Positions 55,413 to 58,948 of a stretch of DNA of 58,948 nucleotides are shown here, piece after piece. Under the pieces are notes generated by a model. That model worked only from the letters and a program-made list of their open reading frames with translations, was not told the origin of the DNA and searched no databases. Position numbers and translations under genes: made by a program. Source of the stretch: Rhodospirillaceae bacterium (lineage in GTDB: Bacteria; Pseudomonadota; Alphaproteobacteria; GCA-2721365); assembly GCA_002721365.1 (NCBI GenBank), contig PBKC01000013.1:1-58948 (forward strand), in the 5' to 3' direction. How positions within the stretch are numbered: the stretch's first letter is position 1; the number at the start of each line of letters is the position of its first letter.

Positions 55413-56792
55413 TTAGAAGTCGATCTGGGCCCGAAACTGCAGGATGTTGAGGTCCTGGTTGACGATGCCCGTCTGAGCGGTGGCCCCCTCGATATCGGCA
55501 ATCACATAGTTCGCCATGAACCGGACGTTCTTGGTGGCGTACCAGTTCAAGCCGATGGTCCAATCGTCGAGCTGTCCCCCCTGCGCGAAGCTGTCGCTGA
55601 GGTCGAGGGTGGAATAGCGAAGAGCGACTTCCCAAGCGCCGTATCCGCCTTCACCCACGACGCTCTTCGGCTTGACGCGACCAAAAGAGCCGTCGCCCAC
55701 GTCGTAGTTTCGGGATTCTCCGGTCAGGAAGAAGCTGGCAAAGGCGTACCAGCCGTCAAACGTGTAGTCCTGCGGGTTGAGACCGGCAGGCGCATCGTCG
55801 TGAAAGCCGTCCTTGATCGTCGTCCGGATATACTCACCCTGCACCGAGAACGGTCCGTACACGGCGGCCGCTTCCAGGCCGTATGAGGTCCGGCCGCGGG
55901 CGCCGAGCGTCCAGTCATCGGTGTCTACCGGATCGAAGCCGTCGACATGCGTGGCGGCCTCAGTGCTGAGGTCGGAGATCGCTACGTCGTCGAAGGCGGT
56001 GTGATCGATCGAGCCGCCAAGGTGGACCACCATGGTCTTCTCGTGGATCGGTGCCACCCATGCCCGGCCCGTGAGGCTGTAACCTTCGCCACCGCCGGCG
56101 GTGGCACCGAAACCTGCCGTCGAGCCGCGGAATACACCTGCCGCGGCGCCCCACATTTCGTCATCGCCGGTCCACAGGCTGATACCGATTTGACGGCCAC
56201 CGCCACCAATCGCGTCATTGACGTCGTTCCGCTCCATGAACGTGATGTACTTGGAGCTTGTCAGTTCTTCGAGACCGAACGGCTTCTTGTGCTGTCCGAC
56301 AGTGATCGGACCGAAGTCGAAGCCGGTGTAGGCCAGCCAGACGTCTTTGAAGTTCGCATCGGCGAAATCGTATTGAGCCTTGAACTTCCAGTCGTTATAG
56401 ACCTTACCCTCGACGAAGATCCGGGCACGGCGGAACTCGGTTCCGTCGGTGAAGTCGAAATTGCCGGCCCGGTTGTCGTCATCATTATACCAAGCGGCAT
56501 CGACCATGATGCGGCCGCCGATTTCGAAGTGATGCTTCCCGTCCGGTGAGTCGAATTCGAAGTCGGTACCGTCATATTCGGCGTTGCCTGCGGCCTTGAC
56601 CGCCTGATCCGCTTTCGCCTGGGCCTCCTTGACCTGGGAGCCGAGCTTGATTTCGAGGTCCTGGATCTTGTTTTCGAGCGCCTCGATCCGGGCGGCGGTC
56701 GCCGGGTCCATTTGTGCATGCGCCGGCATGGCGGCCATTGCCGCGGCGCCGAGCACACTGGTTGCCAGCAGCTTGTTCCTGAGAGAACCCAT
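55413..56792 (-). CDS. OprO/OprP-family porin (paralogue 3)
   Basis: The start at 56792 follows GAGGAA by 7 bases and gives about 459 residues; an ATG at 56807 is a second choice. A signal peptide ends AMPAHAQ (about residue 27). A coiled coil (ATAARIEALENKIQDLEIKLGSQVKEAQAKADQAVKAAG) comes before the barrel, which contains FDSPDGKHHFEIGGRIMVDAAWYNDDDNRAGNF and VGQHKKPFGLEELTSSKYITFMER and ends FRAQIDF. Sequence style closely follows paralogue 2, so the pair may be a tandem duplication. Likely an anion or phosphate-type porin. Confidence 0.9.
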   Translation of the reverse strand: MGSLRNKLLATSVLGAAAMAAMPAHAQMDPATAARIEALENKIQDLEIKLGSQVKEAQAKADQAVKAAGNAEYDGTDFEFDSPDGKHHFEIGGRIMVDAAWYNDDDNRAGNFDFTDGTEFRRARIFVEGKVYNDWKFKAQYDFADANFKDVWLAYTGFDFGPITVGQHKKPFGLEELTSSKYITFMERNDVNDAIGGGGRQIGISLWTGDDEMWGAAAGVFRGSTAGFGATAGGGEGYSLTGRAWVAPIHEKTMVVHLGGSIDHTAFDDVAISDLSTEAATHVDGFDPVDTDDWTLGARGRTSYGLEAAAVYGPFSVQGEYIRTTIKDGFHDDAPAGLNPQDYTFDGWYAFASFFLTGESRNYDVGDGSFGRVKPKSVVGEGGYGAWEVALRYSTLDLSDSFAQGGQLDDWTIGLNWYATKNVRFMANYVIADIEGATAQTGIVNQDLNILQFRAQIDF

Positions 56793-57206
56793 TACTTCAT
56801 TCCTCATTTATGCGGATTGGACTCGCTGGATGGCCGTGGTCCGACCGACAGACCGGCGTGTGATCGAAGACACACGTTGCGTGCAGCGCGCTTCCGCAAG
56901 TGGTTCGCGATACGTCGGAAACATGATCCAGCCCCCCACCGCCCGCCGCCCGCCTTGGACCGGCGGAACTTAAGGCGATGCCTTCCATGTTCGAGCGTTT
57001 GAAACGCTCTCCGAGGCTTCGTCTAAGGGCGCTGTGTTACCGAAAACCGGCTCATTCGGTTTCAAAATTATGACGCAGCCACAATGGGATGCGCTTGTTG
57101 CCGCAATGCAACAGGACAGCCGGCCACGAAGGCTGGCACCAAACGAGGTAGATAGAAAGAAGGGGGTGTCGGAGGGAAGCTGGCGGGGCGGGTGCCCGCC
57201 GAGACG
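56793..57206. other. 414-base stretch without a supported gene
   Basis: It must hold the promoter and leader of oprP paralogue 3. A short plus-strand frame from about 57070 (MTQPQWDALVAAMQQ) has no ribosome site and is not called. No sigma54-type match on the minus strand was convincing. A weak ACCGA/TCGGT inverted repeat lies near 57038. Confidence 0.4.
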
Positions 57207-57596
57207 TCAGTCTTCGTCTTCGTCGCGAGTCAGATCGGAGAACATGGCGTTCATCTGCTTCTGGCGTTCCTGCTCCTTTTCCACCGCTTCCAGGCGGTGA
57301 GCCATGGAGACGACCGCACGGCCGATCGGGGCAATCGTGTCGTCAAGGCGGTGACGGAGCGATTCGAGGCGGGTTTCGATCGCAGTCAGTGATTCGGACG
57401 CATCCTGAGAAACGGCTCGTATGCCGGGAAGGGACCTTTCCGGAAGGCCGGCGCCCAATTCGCTGCTGGCGGTTCGGCCGATGGTGCGGGTAAGCCAGGC
57501 ACCAAGCGTCATGCCCGCGGCGCGCGCCGCTTTCTTGGCCAGCGCCCGCGCTTCGGGATCGACGTTCTTGACCGACCAGGGATTGTTGGGATTCAT
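57207..57596 (-). CDS. Small alphaproteobacterial coiled-coil protein with WSVK-VDPEAR N-terminus
   Basis: The ATG at 57596 gives 129 residues. The N-terminal NPWSVKNVDPEARALAKKAARAAGMTLGAWLTRTI (residues about 5-40) is a short motif also found at the start of PodJ/Sel1-type alphaproteobacterial envelope or polarity proteins. A long helix at about 75-120 (LRHRLDDTIAPIGRAVVSMAHRLEAVEKEQERQK) looks coiled-coil. No function is established. It is divergent from the NAD(P)H-hydrate repair gene. Confidence 0.8.
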   Translation of the reverse strand: MNPNNPWSVKNVDPEARALAKKAARAAGMTLGAWLTRTIGRTASSELGAGLPERSLPGIRAVSQDASESLTAIETRLESLRHRLDDTIAPIGRAVVSMAHRLEAVEKEQERQKQMNAMFSDLTRDEDED

Positions 57597-57715
57597 CGCG
57601 GCGCCTCGACGTCTCGGTACTACCGGAAACACTACCCAATCCGGGTCCGCACCTCAAGATCGCGCAGGGCATGCGTCGCATTTGCCGGAGCGCGCGAGAA
57701 AGCTAACATTGCGCC

Positions 57716-58948
57716 ATGGACAAGGCCCTTTCCAGCCGTGGAACGGCTATTCTCTCGGTCGCCGAAATGTATCGCGCCGATCGGGCAGCGATGGCGGCCG
57801 GTGTTTCCGGCCTTCGCCTCATGGAAAGCGCCGGCGCGGCCGTCGTCGACACTCTTTGCGCGCGGTGGGCTCCACGGTCCGTGGCGGTCCTCTGCGGTCC
57901 CGGCAATAACGGCGGCGACGGTTTCGTTGTCGCGCGGCGACTGATGGAGCGAGGCTGGCCCGTGCGGCTGGCGCTGCTGGGTAAGCGGGACGGGTTGAAG
58001 GGCGACGCGGCTGCAATGGCGGCCAAGTGGACGGGGCCGGTCGAACCACTGGAACCGAAGAGTCTGGCCGGGGTCCGTCTGGTGGTCGACGCGATCTTCG
58101 GGGCCGGTCTGACACGTCCCGTCGATGGTGCGCCGGCGGCCGTTCTGCAGGAGGTCGCCGATCGAGGGCTTCCCTGCGTTGCGATCGACATGCCCAGCGG
58201 CGTCGACGGGGAGACGGGAGCCGTCCTCGGTATCGCCGCTCCGGCAGCCTTGACCGTCACCTTTTTTCGCCCGAAACCCGGTCACTGCCTGATGCCCGGC
58301 CGCGCCTTGTGCGGTGATCTGCGCGTGGCGCCGATCGGCATTCCCAGGTCTGTGCTCGACACGATCGCTCCCACGGGCGCGGTCAACGGAACCGGTTTGT
58401 GGCTGTCCGCTTTTCCCTGGCCGCGCGCGGACGGACATAAATACAGCCGCGGACATGCGGTGGTGGTTGGCGGGAAGGCGGACGCGAGCGGGGCTGCACG
58501 GCTCGCGGCGGTGGCGGCGTTGCGGGCGGGGGCCGGCCTGGTGACGGTCGCCGTTCCGTCAGACGCCGTGCCTGTCTATGGCAGCCAGCTTACGGCGGTG
58601 ATGATGTCGGCCGTCGACAGCGTCGATGATTTCGCCGCGTTTCTATCCGATTCGCGTCGGAACGCTGTCCTGCTGGGTCCAGGGGGCGGTGTTGGCGCCG
58701 AGACGCGTGCTCGGGCCCTGGCTGCGCTTGGCGCCGGCAAGGCCTGCGTGCTCGATGCAGACGCGATTACATCCTTCGCCGATCGGCCGCAGGAACTTCT
58801 GAATGCATGCTCGGAGCGCACGGTTCTCACGCCGCACGAAGGGGAGTTCCGGCGCCTTTTCCCCGATGCCGGCGACGGCGACAAGCTCAGCCGCGCCCGG
58901 GCAGCGGCGCGGGACAGCGGCGCCGTAGTCCTTCTAAAGGGCTACGAC
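57716..58948 (+). CDS. nnr: Bifunctional NAD(P)H-hydrate epimerase / ADP-dependent dehydratase, C-terminus cut by window edge
   Basis: The open frame from 57716 runs off the right edge (411 codons). The N-terminal YjeF epimerase domain shows MESAGAAVVDTL, CGPGNNGGDGFVVARRL near residue 60, VDAIFGAGL and IDMPSGVDGETG. From about residue 235 the dehydratase half begins, with HKYSRGHAVVVGGKADASGAARLAAVAALRAGAGLVT, then LLGPGGGVG, VLDADAIT and LTPHEGEF. It repairs hydrated NADH and NADPH damaged by heat or enzymes. The last conserved part (N-x-GDVL/SGTGD type) is outside the window. No strong ribosome site precedes the ATG, so the start is the best in-frame choice. Confidence 0.93.
   Translation, partial: MDKALSSRGTAILSVAEMYRADRAAMAAGVSGLRLMESAGAAVVDTLCARWAPRSVAVLCGPGNNGGDGFVVARRLMERGWPVRLALLGKRDGLKGDAAAMAAKWTGPVEPLEPKSLAGVRLVVDAIFGAGLTRPVDGAPAAVLQEVADRGLPCVAIDMPSGVDGETGAVLGIAAPAALTVTFFRPKPGHCLMPGRALCGDLRVAPIGIPRSVLDTIAPTGAVNGTGLWLSAFPWPRADGHKYSRGHAVVVGGKADASGAARLAAVAALRAGAGLVTVAVPSDAVPVYGSQLTAVMMSAVDSVDDFAAFLSDSRRNAVLLGPGGGVGAETRARALAALGAGKACVLDADAITSFADRPQELLNACSERTVLTPHEGEFRRLFPDAGDGDKLSRARAAARDSGAVVLLKGYD

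Noticed and set aside
50077..57206. Pho boxes upstream of phoX and the porins
   Set aside because: No pair of CTGTCAT-like repeats with the right spacing was found by eye.
57034..57300. Small plus-strand gene before the WSVK-motif gene
   Set aside because: It has no ribosome site, overlaps the opposite-strand gene and shows no conserved features.
27915..57715. Genomic island integrated at tRNA-His
   Set aside because: No integrase, no repeated tRNA 3' end and no clear change in base composition were seen; only the tRNA location suggested it.

Overview
The window reads as chromosomal DNA of a GC-rich alphaproteobacterium, most likely a Rhodospirillales-type organism (inferred, not proven). 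The support is the glnB-glnA pair with a sigma54-type promoter, valine and glutaryl-CoA catabolic genes, a TRAP transporter, a small protein with the N-terminal WSVK-VDPEAR motif common in alphaproteobacteria, and a dispersed family of composite palindromes between genes. No integrase, transposase, phage or CRISPR locus was seen.

Region 1-13.3 kb is metabolic. It holds a truncated TPR/O-GlcNAc-transferase-like gene, a large FAD/Fe-S 2-hydroxyacid dehydrogenase, serine-glyoxylate aminotransferase, an enolase-superfamily enzyme, a DUF2905 protein, hemB, a valine-degradation operon (acyl-CoA dehydrogenase, 3-hydroxyisobutyryl-CoA hydrolase, mmsB) and gcdH. Six composite palindromic repeats lie here and a seventh near 25.6 kb, mostly at convergent gene ends.

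Region 13.3-28 kb holds regulation and housekeeping: an XRE/S24 repressor lacking the usual catalytic Ser/Lys, a PAS-GGDEF-EAL protein, dihydroorotase, a stand-alone RAM-domain protein, a DEAD-box helicase, two small hydrolases, parE, a thioesterase, glnA, glnB and tRNA-His(GTG).

Region 28-37.3 kb carries an RraA-like protein followed by a complete TRAP transporter, then two divergent operons that each contain one member of a paralogous pair of exported TPR proteins.

Region 37.3-57 kb is the most interesting part, an envelope and nutrient-acquisition block. It contains a dedicated exbB-exbD-exbD-tonB operon, a PepSY protein, an outer-membrane barrel with 43 consecutive aspartates, a TonB-dependent receptor, a sensor kinase with an NtrC-type sigma54 activator, three OprO/OprP-type porins, a choice-of-anchor-I protein and a Tat-exported PhoX phosphatase. 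Sigma54-type GG-N10-GC promoters and repeated TCAGCC motifs lie upstream of several of these genes. This suggests one sigma54-controlled system, possibly for organophosphate uptake. The window ends in a truncated NAD(P)H-hydrate repair gene.
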